From contig NZ_JAACJE010000001.1 of NCBI RefSeq assembly GCF_010020825.1, positions 1,054,001-1,118,000 of the forward strand: a stretch of 64,000 nucleotides of DNA, written 5' to 3'. Under the pieces are notes generated by a model. The model searched no databases. It was not told where the DNA came from and saw only the letters and a program-made list of their open reading frames with translations. This document shows, piece by piece, positions 27,123 through 36,567 of this stretch. A program made the position numbers and the translations under genes. The DNA is from Acidovorax sp. 210-6. Lineage in GTDB: Bacteria; Pseudomonadota; Gammaproteobacteria; Burkholderiales; Burkholderiaceae_C. Every line of letters starts with the position of its first letter. The first letter of the stretch is position 1.

Positions 27123-27482
27123 ATGCCTCGCGTCAAACGTGGTGTAACGGCCCATGCCCGTCACAAGAAGGTTCTGGCCCTTGCCAAGGGTTTTCGCGGT
27201 CGCCGCGGTAATGTCTTCCGTGTCGCCAAACAGGCGGTAATGAAGGCTGGGCAATATGCCTACCGTGACCGCCGTGCCAAGAAGCGCGTGTTCCGCCGCC
27301 TCTGGATTGCCCGTATCAACGCCGGTGTGCGTGAACTGGGTCTGACATACAGCCAGTTCGCCAACGGCCTGAAGAAGGCTGCCATCGAGATCGACCGCAA
27401 GATGCTGGCCGACCTCGCAGTGCACGACAAGGCTGCCTTCGGCAGCATCGTGGAGCAGGTCAAGGCCAAGCTGGCTGCCTGA
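27123..27482 (+). CDS. rplT: 50S ribosomal protein L20
   Basis: 119 residues. The family start is [20 protein letters not shown], followed by [24 protein letters not shown]-type [16 protein letters not shown] and the conserved C-terminus. L20 is an early 50S assembly protein and a translational repressor of its own operon in several bacteria. AAGGAG precedes the ATG. Followed by a repeat that carries a strong terminator. Confidence 0.97.
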   Translation: MPRVKRGVTAHARHKKVLALAKGFRGRRGNVFRVAKQAVMKAGQYAYRDRRAKKRVFRRLWIARINAGVRELGLTYSQFANGLKKAAIEIDRKMLADLAVHDKAAFGSIVEQVKAKLAA

Positions 27483-27491
27483 GTTCCCGGC

Positions 27492-27574
27492 GAGCAACTA
27501 TCATTTTGATAGCTGCTAGCGCACAAACTACAAGGGCTAGGGCTTTGAAAGGCACTAGCCCTTGTTTCTTTTTT
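27492..27574. repeat. Dispersed palindromic repeat, copy 5 (rplT-pheS gap)
   Basis: The segment GAGCAACTATCATTTTGATA, GCTGCTAGCGCACAAACTAC carries the family modules TTTTGATAGCTGCTAGCGC. It merges into the terminator hairpin at 27531-27574, so the repeat appears to supply the 3' end of the rplT transcript. Confidence 0.65.
27531..27574 (+). terminator. Rho-independent terminator after rplT
   Basis: Perfect 10-bp stem CAAGGGCTAG (27531-27540) and CTAGCCCTTG (27555-27564), followed by TTTCTTTTTT. It ends just before the pheS ATG at 27586, leaving almost no room for a separate pheS promoter, so pheS probably relies on read-through or anti-termination. Confidence 0.8.
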
Positions 27575-27585
27575 GAAGTACGCAT

Positions 27586-28638
27586 ATGAACGAGTTGGAC
27601 TTGCTGGTCGAAAGTGCGCGTGAGCAGTTTGCGCACAGTGCCACACCCGCCGATCTGGAAAACGCCAAGGCCCAGTTTCTGGGCAAGGCCGGTCGCGTGA
27701 CCGAGCTGATGAAGGGCATGGCCCAGCTTTCCGTCGAAGAGAAAAAGACGCGCGGGGCTGCCATCAACCTGGCCAAGCAAGCCATCGAAGCGGCGCTCAA
27801 CGAGCGCCGCCAGGCGCTGCAGGATGCCCAGTTGCAGGCCCAGCTCAAGGCCGAGGCGCTCGACGTCACTCTGCCGGGGCGCCAGCGCGGCGCGGGCGGG
27901 CTGCACCCGGTGTCGCTGACGCTGGAGCGCATCCAGGGCATTTTCGGGTCCATGGGTTTCGATGTGGCCGAAGGCCCCGAGATCGAGACCGACTGGTTCA
28001 ACTTCACGGCCCTCAACACGCCCGAGGACCATCCTGCACGGTCGATGCACGACACCTTCTACATCGAAGGCGGCACACCCGGTGCGCCCAACCTGCTGCG
28101 CACCCACACCAGCCCGGTGCAGGTGCGCCATGCGGTGCAGCATGTCAAGCAGCACCGTGCCTTGCTCGACGCAGGCCAGTCCATGCCCGAGATCCGCGTG
28201 ATCGTGCCGGGCCGCACCTACCGCGTGGACAGCGACGCCACGCACTCGCCCATGTTCCACCAGTGCGAAGGCCTGTGGATTGGCGAGAACGTCAGCTTCA
28301 AGGACCTGAAGGTCGTGTTCACCGCGTTCTGCCGCACCTTCTTCGAGAGTGACGACCTGGTGCTGCGATTCCGCCCCAGCTTCTTCCCGTTCACCGAGCC
28401 CAGTGCCGAAATTGATATCCAGTTCCAGGACGGCCCGCTCGCCGGCCGCTGGCTGGAGGTGGCGGGTTCGGGCCAGGTGCATCCCAATGTGGTGCGCAAC
28501 ATGGGGCTGGACCCCGAGCGCTACATCGGCTTTGCCTTCGGCATGGGGTTGGATCGCTTCACCATGCTGCGCTATGGCGTGAACGATTTGCGCCTGTTCT
28601 TCGACGGCGACATCCGTTTCCTGTCGCAGTTCCAGTAA
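27586..28638 (+). CDS. pheS: Phenylalanine--tRNA ligase alpha subunit
   Basis: 350 residues. An N-terminal coiled coil (about residues 1-85) precedes the class II catalytic core. Core motifs include [54 protein letters not shown], the [16 protein letters not shown] loop and [18 protein letters not shown]. Forms the alpha2-beta2 enzyme with PheT, encoded 121 bases downstream after a dispersed repeat. Confidence 0.97.
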   Translation: MNELDLLVESAREQFAHSATPADLENAKAQFLGKAGRVTELMKGMAQLSVEEKKTRGAAINLAKQAIEAALNERRQALQDAQLQAQLKAEALDVTLPGRQRGAGGLHPVSLTLERIQGIFGSMGFDVAEGPEIETDWFNFTALNTPEDHPARSMHDTFYIEGGTPGAPNLLRTHTSPVQVRHAVQHVKQHRALLDAGQSMPEIRVIVPGRTYRVDSDATHSPMFHQCEGLWIGENVSFKDLKVVFTAFCRTFFESDDLVLRFRPSFFPFTEPSAEIDIQFQDGPLAGRWLEVAGSGQVHPNVVRNMGLDPERYIGFAFGMGLDRFTMLRYGVNDLRLFFDGDIRFLSQFQ

Positions 28639-28649
28639 TGCAAAAAGGT

Positions 28650-28736
28650 GAGCTTCCAGCGCACGCCCATACTGGGTTTCAGGCTGTTTTCATGCTGAAA
28701 ACCAATCCTGAAAAGCGCCAGCAGCTCTCTTTTTAA
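28650..28736. repeat. Dispersed palindromic repeat, copy 6 (pheS-pheT gap)
   Basis: Arms GAGCTTCCAGCGC (28650-28662) and GCGCCAGCAGCTC (28715-28727) enclose TTTCAGGCTGTTTTCATGCTGAAAACCAAT (given in two parts: TTTCAGGCTGTTTTCATG and CTGAAAACCAAT). That inner part matches copy 1 with a single base difference, marking the same subtype. It lies within the pheST operon. Confidence 0.75.
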
Positions 28737-28759
28737 GAGCACGCCAAAGAAGTCTGACT

Positions 28760-31201
28760 ATGCAATTTCCTGAATCCTGGTTGCGCGAGTTCTGCAACCC
28801 GCCGCTTTCCACCCAAGAACTGGCCGACGCCCTGACCATGGCGGGGCTGGAGGTCGAAGAACTGCAGCCCGTCGCGCCCCCGTTCACCAAGATCGTGGTG
28901 GGCGAGATCAAGGACGCCCAGCAGCACCCCAACGCCGACCGCCTGCGCGTGTGCCAGGTGGACGTGGGTCAGGGCGAGCTGCTCAACATCGTTTGCGGCG
29001 CGCCCAATGCGCGCGTGGGCATCCGCGTGCCCTGCGCCCTGGTGGGCGCCGAACTGCCGCCCGGCGAGGACGGCAAGCCCTTCCTCATCAAGGTCGGCAA
29101 GCTGCGCGGCGTGGAGAGCCAGGGCATGCTGTGCTCGGCGCGCGAGCTCAAGCTCTCCGAAGACCACGGCGGTCTGCTGGAGCTGCCGCTCGACGCCCCG
29201 CTGGGCCAGGACATTCGCCAGTACCTGAACCTGGACGACACGCTGTTCACGCTCAAGCTCACGCCCAACCTGGCGCACTGTTTGAGCGTCTATGGCGTGG
29301 CGCGTGAGGTGGCGGCCCTGACTGGCACGCCGCTCAAGACGCCCGCCTTCCCCACGGTGGCCGTGGCGCTGGACGACACGTTGCCCGTGAAGATAAGCGC
29401 CCCCGACCTGTGCGGGCGTTTTTCCGGCCGCATCGTGCGCAACGTCAACACGCAGGCCAAGACCCCGCAGTGGATGGTGGACCGCCTGGCGCGCTGCGGC
29501 CAGCGCAGTGTGACCGCGCTGGTGGACATCTCCAACTACGTGATGTTCGAGCTGGGCCGCCCCTCGCACATCTTCGACCTCGACAAGATCCACGGCGGCC
29601 TGGATGTGCGCTGGGGCAAGGCGGGTGAACAGCTCAAGCTGCTCAACGGCAACACCGTCGAAGTGGACGAGAAGGTCGGCGTGATCGCCGACGACCACCA
29701 GGTCGAGTCGCTCGCCGGCATCATGGGCGGCGACGCGACGGCTGTGTCCGACGACACGCGCCACATCTACGTCGAGGCCGCGTTCTGGTGGCCCAAGGCG
29801 ATCGCCGGCCGCTCGCGCCGCTATAACTTCTCCACCGACGCCGGCCACCGTTTCGAGCGTGGTGTGGACCCGCAGCTCACCGTGGAGCACATTGAGCGCA
29901 TCACCCAGCTCGTCATCGAGATCTGCGGCACGCCTGAGACTGCCTGCGGTCCGGTGGTGGACCAGCAGGTGGCCATGCCCCAGCCACAGCCGGTGACGCT
30001 GCGCGTGGCGCGCGCGGCCAAGGTCATCGGCATGCCGCTGACCCAGGCGCAGTGCTTTGACGCGCTGCAGGGCCTGGGCCTGCCGGTCACGCTGGGCGAG
30101 GGCACGGTCACCGTGGCGCCCCCCTCGTACCGCTTCGACCTCGCCATTGAGGAAGACCTGATCGAGGAAGTGGCCCGCATGGTGGGCTACAACCACCTGC
30201 CCACCACGCCGCCGCTGGCGCCCATCACGCCCAAGCTGCAGCTGGAAAGCCAGCGCAGCCCGTTTGCGGTGCGCCGCATGCTGGCCGGGCTGGGCTACCA
30301 GGAGACCATCAACTTCTCCTTTGTGGAGGAGCGCTGGGAGCGTGAACTGGCCGGCAATGCAGACCCGATCCGCCTGCTCAACCCCATTGCCAGTCAGATG
30401 AGCGTGATGCGCTCCAGCCTGCTGGGGTCGTTGCTGCAGGTGCTGAAGTTCAACACCGATCGGCGTGCCGAGCGCGTGCGCGTGTTCGAACTGGGCCGGG
30501 TATTTTTGCGCGATGCCTCGGTGGCCAACACCGACACCACCGTCCAGGGCTATCACCAACCCATGCGTGTGGCCGGGCTGGCCTATGGTGGCGTGGATTT
30601 GCTGCAATGGGGGCGCAAAGAGCATGCGGTGGATTTCTTTGACGTGAAAGGCGATGTCGAGGCACTGCTGGCGCCGTTGAGTGCACGCTTCGAGCCTGCC
30701 GAGCATCCGGCCATGCACCCTGGGCGCTGTGCCCGCGTGTGCCTGGGCGAGCGGGTCATCGGCCATGTGGGCGAGCTGCATCCCCGCTGGCGCCAGGCCT
30801 GGGAGCTGCCCCAGGCGCCCGTGCTGTTCGAGCTGGAGCTCGATGCCGTGCTCCAGCGCCCGGTGCCCCGTTTCGCCCCCGTACCCAAGCACCAGATGGT
30901 GGAGCGCGACCTGGCTGTGGTGGTGGCGGAAGCCGTCACGCATGGCGCTATCATGGGCGCGATCCGGGCGGCACTGCCTACCGAGTTGCTGCGCGATGCC
31001 GTGCTGTTTGATGTCTTCCGTCCGCAACAGGGCAAGGGCGTGCAGGTCGGATCGGCCGGGCTGGAGCTGGGTGAGAAGAGCCTGGCGGTGCGCCTGACCC
31101 TGGGCGGCCATGCGCCGCTGACCGAAGCGGACATCGATGCGGCTGTGCAGGCCGTGTTGGCTCAACTCAAGGCCCAGGTGGGTGCAAGGTTGCGTGGATG
31201 A
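28760..31201 (+). CDS. pheT: Phenylalanine--tRNA ligase beta subunit
   Basis: 813 residues. The domains seen in order are the EMAP/tRNA-binding-like domain ([12 protein letters not shown] ... [14 protein letters not shown]), the B3/B4 editing domain ([20 protein letters not shown]), B5, the catalytic-like core ([35 protein letters not shown]) and a C-terminal FDX-ACB domain ([22 protein letters not shown]). The stop overlaps the ihfA start as ATGA. Confidence 0.97.
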   Translation: MQFPESWLREFCNPPLSTQELADALTMAGLEVEELQPVAPPFTKIVVGEIKDAQQHPNADRLRVCQVDVGQGELLNIVCGAPNARVGIRVPCALVGAELPPGEDGKPFLIKVGKLRGVESQGMLCSARELKLSEDHGGLLELPLDAPLGQDIRQYLNLDDTLFTLKLTPNLAHCLSVYGVAREVAALTGTPLKTPAFPTVAVALDDTLPVKISAPDLCGRFSGRIVRNVNTQAKTPQWMVDRLARCGQRSVTALVDISNYVMFELGRPSHIFDLDKIHGGLDVRWGKAGEQLKLLNGNTVEVDEKVGVIADDHQVESLAGIMGGDATAVSDDTRHIYVEAAFWWPKAIAGRSRRYNFSTDAGHRFERGVDPQLTVEHIERITQLVIEICGTPETACGPVVDQQVAMPQPQPVTLRVARAAKVIGMPLTQAQCFDALQGLGLPVTLGEGTVTVAPPSYRFDLAIEEDLIEEVARMVGYNHLPTTPPLAPITPKLQLESQRSPFAVRRMLAGLGYQETINFSFVEERWERELAGNADPIRLLNPIASQMSVMRSSLLGSLLQVLKFNTDRRAERVRVFELGRVFLRDASVANTDTTVQGYHQPMRVAGLAYGGVDLLQWGRKEHAVDFFDVKGDVEALLAPLSARFEPAEHPAMHPGRCARVCLGERVIGHVGELHPRWRQAWELPQAPVLFELELDAVLQRPVPRFAPVPKHQMVERDLAVVVAEAVTHGAIMGAIRAALPTELLRDAVLFDVFRPQQGKGVQVGSAGLELGEKSLAVRLTLGGHAPLTEADIDAAVQAVLAQLKAQVGARLRG

Positions 31202-31545
31202 TGCTGGAACGGAGCAACGAGGTGATCGAATTTGCCGTCGAAAGTCTGGAAACGCCCGCGCTGACCAAGGCGCAGTTGGCGGACTTGCTGTTTGAGCACA
31301 TTGGCTTGAACAAGCGCGAGTCCAAGGACATGATCGATGCCTTTTTCGACCTGATCGCCCAAAGCCTGGTGGATGGGCAGGACGTCAAGCTCTCAGGTTT
31401 TGGCAATTTCCAGATCCGCACCAAGGCACCGCGCCCAGGCCGCAACCCGCGCACGGGCGAAACCATTCCCATTGGAGCGCGCCGGGTGGTCACGTTCCAC
31501 GCCAGCAGCAAACTCAAGGAACAAATCCAAGGCACTGTGGACTGA
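31198..31545 (+). CDS. ihfA: Integration host factor alpha subunit
   Basis: 115 residues. HU/IHF fold: [20 protein letters not shown], then [26 protein letters not shown] and the DNA-intercalating proline in [12 protein letters not shown] bends DNA at specific sites as a heterodimer with IhfB. Start ATG at 31198 overlaps the pheT stop (ATGA). The pheT-ihfA-merR order is conserved in many Proteobacteria. Confidence 0.96.
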   Translation: MMLERSNEVIEFAVESLETPALTKAQLADLLFEHIGLNKRESKDMIDAFFDLIAQSLVDGQDVKLSGFGNFQIRTKAPRPGRNPRTGETIPIGARRVVTFHASSKLKEQIQGTVD

Positions 31546-31676
31546 TGTGCTCCGGGCTGCCGCGACTGTGGTTCATTCGCCGCAGTGCGGTGGCGTGTTG
31601 CCAAGGTCTGAGGTACGCTAGATGGTTTGGCATCGGCATGGTCGCTGCTGCCAGCCTTTTGTGGCTTTGTCCAACC

Positions 31677-32102
31677 ATGGGTACTGTGCTCCCCTCTATT
31701 CCAGCCAAGCGCTACTTCACCATTGGTGAGGTGGCCGAGCTGTGCGGCGTCAAGCCCCATGTGCTTCGCTACTGGGAGCAGGAATTCACGCAGTTGCGGC
31801 CCATGAAGCGGCGTGGCAACCGGCGTTACTACCAGCACCATGAGGTGCTGATGATTCGCCGCATTCGCGACCTGCTGTATGACCAGGGCTTCACCATCAG
31901 CGGTGCGCGCAACAAGCTGCAGGAAATGCTTCATGCGCAGCGCAGCACCACGACCACCGATGCAGACATGGACGGCGGTGTCCCGCAGGATGAGTCTTGG
32001 GCCAGTGCGGTGCAGCCTTCTTCGGCGCTGGCGCTGCACGACATGGCTGCCGTGCGCAAGGAGCTTATTGAAATTCGGCAGATGCTTTCGATTGATGGCT
32101 GA
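31677..32102 (+). CDS. MerR-family transcriptional regulator
   Basis: 141 residues. The N-terminal winged-helix motif reads YFTIGEVAELCGVKPHVLRYWEQEF, followed by PMKRRGNRRYYQHHEVLMIRRI and a helical dimerisation region. The C-terminus is short and Q/S/T-rich with no metal-binding cysteines, so the inducer is unknown. ATG at 31677 (MGTVLPSIPAKRYFT) is used because the upstream extension is not conserved-looking. It follows ihfA, a widely conserved neighbour pair. Confidence 0.88.
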   Translation: MGTVLPSIPAKRYFTIGEVAELCGVKPHVLRYWEQEFTQLRPMKRRGNRRYYQHHEVLMIRRIRDLLYDQGFTISGARNKLQEMLHAQRSTTTTDADMDGGVPQDESWASAVQPSSALALHDMAAVRKELIEIRQMLSIDG

Positions 32103-32111
32103 AAACTGGTA

Positions 32112-32117
32112 TATAAT
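32112..32117 (+). promoter_or_regulatory. -10 box of the tRNA-Pro gene
   Basis: Consensus TATAAT at 32112-32117, 11 bases before the mature tRNA 5' end. The -35 region overlaps the end of the MerR gene (TTGATG at 32092-32097, spacing 14, is a weak candidate). A start near 32124 would give a very short leader. Confidence 0.7.
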
Positions 32118-32128
32118 CTAAGTCTTGT

Positions 32129-32205
32129 CGGCGTGTAGCGCAGCCTGGTAGCGCACTTGCATGGGGTGCAAGGGGTCGCGAGTTCGAATCCCGCCACGCC
32201 GACCA
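32129..32205 (+). tRNA. tRNA-Pro (GGG)
   Basis: 77-base cloverleaf with encoded CCA. Acceptor arms CGGCGTG and CACGCCG pair fully. The anticodon stem CTTGC/GCAAG encloses loop ATGGGGT, giving anticodon GGG, which reads CCC proline codons. The T-loop sequence GTTCGAATC is intact. A strong -10 box precedes it and a terminator follows. Confidence 0.97.
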
Positions 32206-32220
32206 TTTTTCACCGAAGAC

Positions 32221-32260
32221 AACGGGTTACAGTAGAAATGCTGTAGCCCGTTTCTTTTTT
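32221..32260 (+). terminator. Rho-independent terminator after tRNA-Pro
   Basis: AACGGGTTACAG (32221-32232) pairs with CTGTAGCCCGTT (32241-32252) with one G-T position, followed by TTTCTTTTTT. Starts 15 bases after the tRNA CCA end. Confidence 0.85.
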
Positions 32261-32313
32261 GTGTCCCTGGATTTGCGCGGTGCGCACTTCCAGTGCGCTT
32301 ATCGGAGTTTGCC

Positions 32314-35004
32314 ATGGACAAACATTACCTGACCCCTCTGTTTGCACCACAGACAGTGGCCGTTTTTGCCGGCCGTGACGAGGACGAGGGATTGCAGCAT
32401 CCCCAGGCCAAGGCCTTGCACGAGGCGCTGCGCGCTCAGCGCTTCACCGGGCGACTGGTGTTTCTGGACATCCACACGTCTGGCACGCTGGCCGATTTGG
32501 CGCAGAGCAGAGCCGATCTCGCCATCATTGCACTTCCCCACGAAGACATTCGCACCGCACTGGAAGTCGCGGGCCGCATGGGGTGCCGTTCCGTGATGGT
32601 GATTTCCAGCGGCATTGGTGCCGACCTGGCTGCGCAGTTGCGCGAAATTGCCGAGAACGAGGGCATGTTTCTGCTGGGTCCCAACTGCATGGGCCTGCAG
32701 CGACCTGCCTTGCAGCTCAACGCCAGTGTGGCGGGGCCGCTGGCGCGCGCGGGCTCATTGGCGCTGGTGTCGCAATCGGGTGCGTTGACGGCATCCATCC
32801 TGGATTGGGCACGCAACAATGCGGTGGGCTTTTCCTCCGTGGTGTCGGTGGGCCCGAACACAGCGATTGACATCGCCCAAGTATTGGATTTTCTGGCTTC
32901 CGACCCGCAGACGCACAGCATCGTGGTGTACCTGGAGGGCATCTCCAACGCACGCCGCTTCATGAGCGCCCTGCGCTCTGCGGCCAATGCCAAGCCCGTG
33001 GTGGTGCTCAAGGCCGGGCGCAAGCCTGCCGGCAACGAGGCCGCGCAAACCCACAGCGGCGTCATCGTGGGCAGCGACGATGTGTTCGACTCCGCGTTGC
33101 GCAGGGCGGGTGCCGTACGGGTGCGCTCTTTCGTCGCACTGTTCTCTGCCGCCAAGTGTCTTGCGTCGCGCTACCGCCCGGTGGGCAAACGTCTGGCCAT
33201 CGTGACCAACGGGGGCGGGCCTGGCGTGCTGGCTGCCGATTGGGTCAACGAAATTCTGCTGGACCTGGGGCGCCTGTCGCCCGAGAGCGTGGCAGCACTC
33301 AAGCCCCAGTTGCCTGCACTGGCATCCCTGGCCGATCTCATCGATCTGTCCGAGGAGGCCACCCCTGAGCACTACCGCCTGGCCATTGACGCTGCATCGC
33401 GCGATAGGCAGATTGATGGGGTGTTGGTCATCCATTCGCCCAAGTACGGTGTTGATCCGGCCGAAATTGCACGTGCTGTGGCCGATGTCAAACGCCAGAT
33501 GAGCAAGCCGCTCCTGTCGTGCTGGATGGGCGACGCCACGGTGGTTCCTGCCCGTGGCGTGCTGCTGGAAGCCTCCATTCCCAATTTCCGCACGCCCGAA
33601 GCTGCTGTGGGCGCTTTCGGCAACATTGCATCGTTCCACCAGAACCAGCAACTGCTGCAACAAACACCGCCGCCGTTGTCGGCCATGGCGCGGCCCGACA
33701 TTGAGGGTGCGCGCCTGCTGATTGAAAGCGTGCTGGCCGAGCGCCGCAAGGTGCTTACCGAGATGGAATCCAAGACGTTGCTGGCGGCGTTCCACATCCC
33801 GGTCACGCGCACCATCCTGGCGCGCTCTGCGCATGAGGCCATGATGATTGCCACGCAAATGGGCTTTCCGGTGGCGCTGAAGATCGATTCGCCCGACATC
33901 CTGCACAAATCGGATGTGCAGGGCGTGGCGCTGAACATCATGAACGGCGCCAGCGCCCGTGACACCTATACCGACATGGTGCAACGCGTGGCTCGGCTAC
34001 AGCCCCATGCGCGCATCAACGGGGTGACGGTGCAGAACATGGCGCCCACCCGGCGTGGCCGCGAGGTGTGCATTGGTCTGGTCACCGACGATCCGTTCGG
34101 CCCGGTGATCTCCTTCGGTGCGGGGGGCACGATGATCGAGCTGATCAACGACCGTGCCATGGAATTGCCACCGCTGAACCAGTTCCTGGCGCGCAGCCTG
34201 ATCCAGCGCTCGCGCGTTGCCGAAACCCTGGGTGAATGGCGCGGTTCGCGGGCCGTGGACCTGGAGGCGCTGGAGCAGGTGTTGCTGCGCGTGTCTGAAA
34301 TGGTGTGCGAGTTGCCGCAGCTGCGCGAGATGGATATCAACCCCATCATCGTGGACGAATCGGGTGCGGTGGCGGTGGACGCGCGCATTGTGGTGGACCA
34401 TGCTCCCCAGGTGGCGGGCGGGGCGTCCAGTCGCTACAACCATCTGGCCATCCTGCCGTACCCGGCACGCTACGAGCAGATCTGGCCGCTGCGCGGTGGA
34501 GGTGAATACACCGTGCGTCCCGTGCGCCCGGATGATGCCCAGATGCTGCAGGAGCTGGTGCAGAACCTCTCGCCCGAGAGCCGCTACTTCCGCTTTGTTT
34601 CGACCATGGCCAAGTTGCCGCCTGCCATGCTGGCGCGCTTCACGCTCATCGACTACGACCGCGAAATGGCATTGGTCGCGGTGGTCAAGAACCGCCAGGT
34701 GGATGACGATGGAATGGTGCACGAGACCGAGCGCATCGTCGGTGTCGCACGCTACGTGACCAACCCCGACCTCACCAGCTGCGAGTTCGCGCTGGTGGTG
34801 GCTGACGACTTCAGCGGCAAGGGCATGGGCTCGCGGCTCATGCTGAGCATCATGGATGTGGCGCGCGACAAGGGCCTGGCAACGATCGAGGGCCTGGTGC
34901 TGGCCAACAACCCGGACATGCTCAAACTGATGCGCAACCTGGGCTTCTCGATCAAGGCCTACCCGGACGATCCGGAGTTCAAGCTCGTGACGCACGCGCT
35001 GTGA
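32314..35004 (+). CDS. Acyl-CoA synthetase-like/GNAT fusion (Pat-type protein acetyltransferase)
   Basis: 896 residues. The N-terminus is a CoA-binding/ligase region of the ADP-forming acetyl-CoA synthetase type (about 1-460, with LGPNCMGLQ, LVSQSGALTASILDWA and KPVVVLKAGR). An ATP-grasp region follows (about 480-700, with SDVQGVALNI and LREMDINPIIVDE). A C-terminal GNAT domain completes it (about 735-896, with VRPVRPDDAQMLQ, VADDFSGKGMGSRLM). Size and order match the PatZ/Pat lysine acetyltransferases that silence acetyl-CoA synthetase. A synthetase activity is not excluded. GGAG precedes ATG at 32314. Confidence 0.88.
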   Translation: MDKHYLTPLFAPQTVAVFAGRDEDEGLQHPQAKALHEALRAQRFTGRLVFLDIHTSGTLADLAQSRADLAIIALPHEDIRTALEVAGRMGCRSVMVISSGIGADLAAQLREIAENEGMFLLGPNCMGLQRPALQLNASVAGPLARAGSLALVSQSGALTASILDWARNNAVGFSSVVSVGPNTAIDIAQVLDFLASDPQTHSIVVYLEGISNARRFMSALRSAANAKPVVVLKAGRKPAGNEAAQTHSGVIVGSDDVFDSALRRAGAVRVRSFVALFSAAKCLASRYRPVGKRLAIVTNGGGPGVLAADWVNEILLDLGRLSPESVAALKPQLPALASLADLIDLSEEATPEHYRLAIDAASRDRQIDGVLVIHSPKYGVDPAEIARAVADVKRQMSKPLLSCWMGDATVVPARGVLLEASIPNFRTPEAAVGAFGNIASFHQNQQLLQQTPPPLSAMARPDIEGARLLIESVLAERRKVLTEMESKTLLAAFHIPVTRTILARSAHEAMMIATQMGFPVALKIDSPDILHKSDVQGVALNIMNGASARDTYTDMVQRVARLQPHARINGVTVQNMAPTRRGREVCIGLVTDDPFGPVISFGAGGTMIELINDRAMELPPLNQFLARSLIQRSRVAETLGEWRGSRAVDLEALEQVLLRVSEMVCELPQLREMDINPIIVDESGAVAVDARIVVDHAPQVAGGASSRYNHLAILPYPARYEQIWPLRGGGEYTVRPVRPDDAQMLQELVQNLSPESRYFRFVSTMAKLPPAMLARFTLIDYDREMALVAVVKNRQVDDDGMVHETERIVGVARYVTNPDLTSCEFALVVADDFSGKGMGSRLMLSIMDVARDKGLATIEGLVLANNPDMLKLMRNLGFSIKAYPDDPEFKLVTHAL

Positions 35005-35038
35005 CCAGCGCGTGCGGTCAGGGTGCCTCTCTGGTCTA

Positions 35039-35515
35039 TCAGTGTGGCATCTGGATGGCTTTCCAGCCTGCATGGTCAAAGTACTTGCCATAGGCGTTCA
35101 CCGCCTGGGCTACCTTGACCACGCCTGAGGCGCGCTTCTTGTCGCCTTGTTTGCCCTGGGCGATTTCCATGCCCTCGCTCATGTCTGCCACGATGATGTG
35201 GAGTTGAGCGTCGGCCTTGGGATCGAGCTTGCAGTTTTCCACGATGTAGGCGATCTGTGCAGACACGGTTTGGCCAAACGCGTCATAGTCCGAGGCCTTG
35301 GCCTTGCCGGAATGGGCTGCCGGCAAGGTCTGCGACACCGACGCGTGGATGGTTGTCATGCCCTGGCGCAGTGCGTCGTCAGTGCTCCATTTCTTGCCTG
35401 CATTGAGCTCCAGTTTGTGGGGGGCGGCTTTCCCATGGTCATGTGCGTCGGCAGCGAATGCGCCCAAGGGTGCTGCGAGAGCCATGGCAAGAAGCAGGGG
35501 CAGGGTGGGTTTCAT
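35039..35515 (-). CDS. Periplasmic His-rich-start protein of the ECF sigma locus
   Basis: 158 residues with a Sec signal peptide (MKPTLPLLLAMALAAPLGAF, cleavage after FAA). The mature start AHDHGKAAPHK is histidine-rich, which could bind metal. The rest is helical with one Cys (VENCKLDP). I do not recognise a named family; similar proteins occur beside metal-resistance genes. It has its own promoter (35576-35602) with the same bipartite element as the sigma gene, so it is a likely direct target of that sigma factor. GGAG precedes the ATG. Confidence 0.8.
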   Translation of the reverse strand: MKPTLPLLLAMALAAPLGAFAADAHDHGKAAPHKLELNAGKKWSTDDALRQGMTTIHASVSQTLPAAHSGKAKASDYDAFGQTVSAQIAYIVENCKLDPKADAQLHIIVADMSEGMEIAQGKQGDKKRASGVVKVAQAVNAYGKYFDHAGWKAIQMPH

Positions 35516-35575
35516 CAGGTGCTCCGAAAGAGGTTGAACGAAGGAGGTGCGCCACGCGGCGCGACCTTGCCTTCT

Positions 35576-35602
35576 TCAACGAACCTCGGAGCCAAATGTT
35601 CC
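35576..35602 (-). promoter_or_regulatory. ECF-type promoter of the periplasmic target gene
   Basis: Reading leftward, GGAACATTTG (35602-35593), a 7-base gap, then GGTTCGTTGA (35585-35576). The GGAAC core suits an ECF -35 element. The same two blocks with the same spacing occur before the sigma gene. Predicted transcript start near 35568, giving a leader of about 50 bases with a GGAG site. Confidence 0.75.
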
Positions 35603-35627
35603 AAGCTTTTGTGCAGGCGCTTGGATA

Positions 35628-36101
35628 TCACTCGCGATGCAGCAATTCTTCCTCGGAGGATTCCTGCGCATAGCGACGCAGCAGCAGTTCCATCAAACGG
35701 ACACGCTGCGCTTCGTTGAGCAGTGCGCGCTCGGCCAGCAGTTGGGCAATCACGCGCTGTTGCTGTTCGGCCTGCAAGCGTGCGATGGCGGCTTGCTCGG
35801 CGTCGATCGCCTGCCGGTCAGGGGCAGCGGCGAAGATGTGGCGCACCAGTGCTTCCCGGTGCTTGCGGATGGCGTTCCAGTTGGCCGAGACTTCGGTGAG
35901 AAAGCCGGGCTCCAATTGCTGCCAGTGCTGCCGTTGTTCGCCGGTCAGTTCCAGGTAGTCCTGCAGATTCACAGGGGCCTCGTGGGCGGCCGCAGGCGGA
36001 TCTGCGGGAGGTGGTTGACGCAAGACCAGCGCTGCCACGACGCCCAGATTCAGCGCGAGCGAAATGGCCAACAGAGAACGTGTCCAAGTGGCGTGGTTCA
36101 T
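35628..36101 (-). CDS. CnrX/ZraP-like periplasmic sensor protein
   Basis: 157 residues. An N-terminal hydrophobic anchor (LLAISLALNLGVVAALVL) precedes a helical periplasmic domain with YLELTGEQRQHWQQLEPGF and EAQRVRLMELLLRRYAQE, typical of the heavy-metal resistance sensor group (CnrX, ZraP, CpxP-like). In CnrYXH systems such a protein passes a periplasmic metal signal to the anti-sigma factor. Its ATG overlaps the anti-sigma stop as ATGA. The actual signal is unknown. Confidence 0.8.
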   Translation of the reverse strand: MNHATWTRSLLAISLALNLGVVAALVLRQPPPADPPAAAHEAPVNLQDYLELTGEQRQHWQQLEPGFLTEVSANWNAIRKHREALVRHIFAAAPDRQAIDAEQAAIARLQAEQQQRVIAQLLAERALLNEAQRVRLMELLLRRYAQESSEEELLHRE

Positions 36102-36553
36102 GGCATTCCTTTCGAAAGTCGGCAGATCTCGCTGACCGTGCAGAGACCGCCAGGGGGAACCGGATCAAAAACGCGCACCGAGACAGAGGGCCGCGCCACG
36201 ACGGCCGATCCACCACCGACCAGCAGTCCTCCGAGCCATATGCCCGAGGCCAATGCCATGCCTGTTGCGAGACCGGCGGGCAACCAGCGGATCCAGTCTC
36301 CAGCCTGCATGTGCCAGGGCCTGCGCCGGTTGGGCGCCGGGCGTGACAAGCGCTCTTCCAGGTGGCGGGCCACGTCAAATCCCAGCGGGGGGGATGGCAA
36401 TGTGCGCAGCCCCTGCCGCAAGGCCACGAAGCCGTCGAGCTTTTGCTGGCAATGCACGCAGGTCTGCAGATGGAGCGCGATGGCGCGCTGCTCCGAGGCC
36501 TCCAGGATGCCGTCGGAATAGGCGGAAAGTTCTTCTGTGCAAGGGCAGGTCAT
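36098..36553 (-). CDS. Anti-sigma factor with zinc-finger (ZAS) motif
   Basis: 151 residues. The N-terminal cytoplasmic domain has H28-x3-C32-x2-C35 (HLQTCVHC), the zinc anti-sigma signature. One membrane helix follows (WLPAGLATGMALASGIWLGG, about residues 88-108), then a short periplasmic tail. It starts 14 bases after the sigma gene and overlaps the sensor gene, so sigma, anti-sigma and sensor form one operon. It presumably holds the sigma factor inactive until the periplasmic signal arrives. Confidence 0.88.
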   Translation of the reverse strand: MTCPCTEELSAYSDGILEASEQRAIALHLQTCVHCQQKLDGFVALRQGLRTLPSPPLGFDVARHLEERLSRPAPNRRRPWHMQAGDWIRWLPAGLATGMALASGIWLGGLLVGGGSAVVARPSVSVRVFDPVPPGGLCTVSEICRLSKGMP

Positions 36554-36567
36554 GGTGGTGTCTCCGG

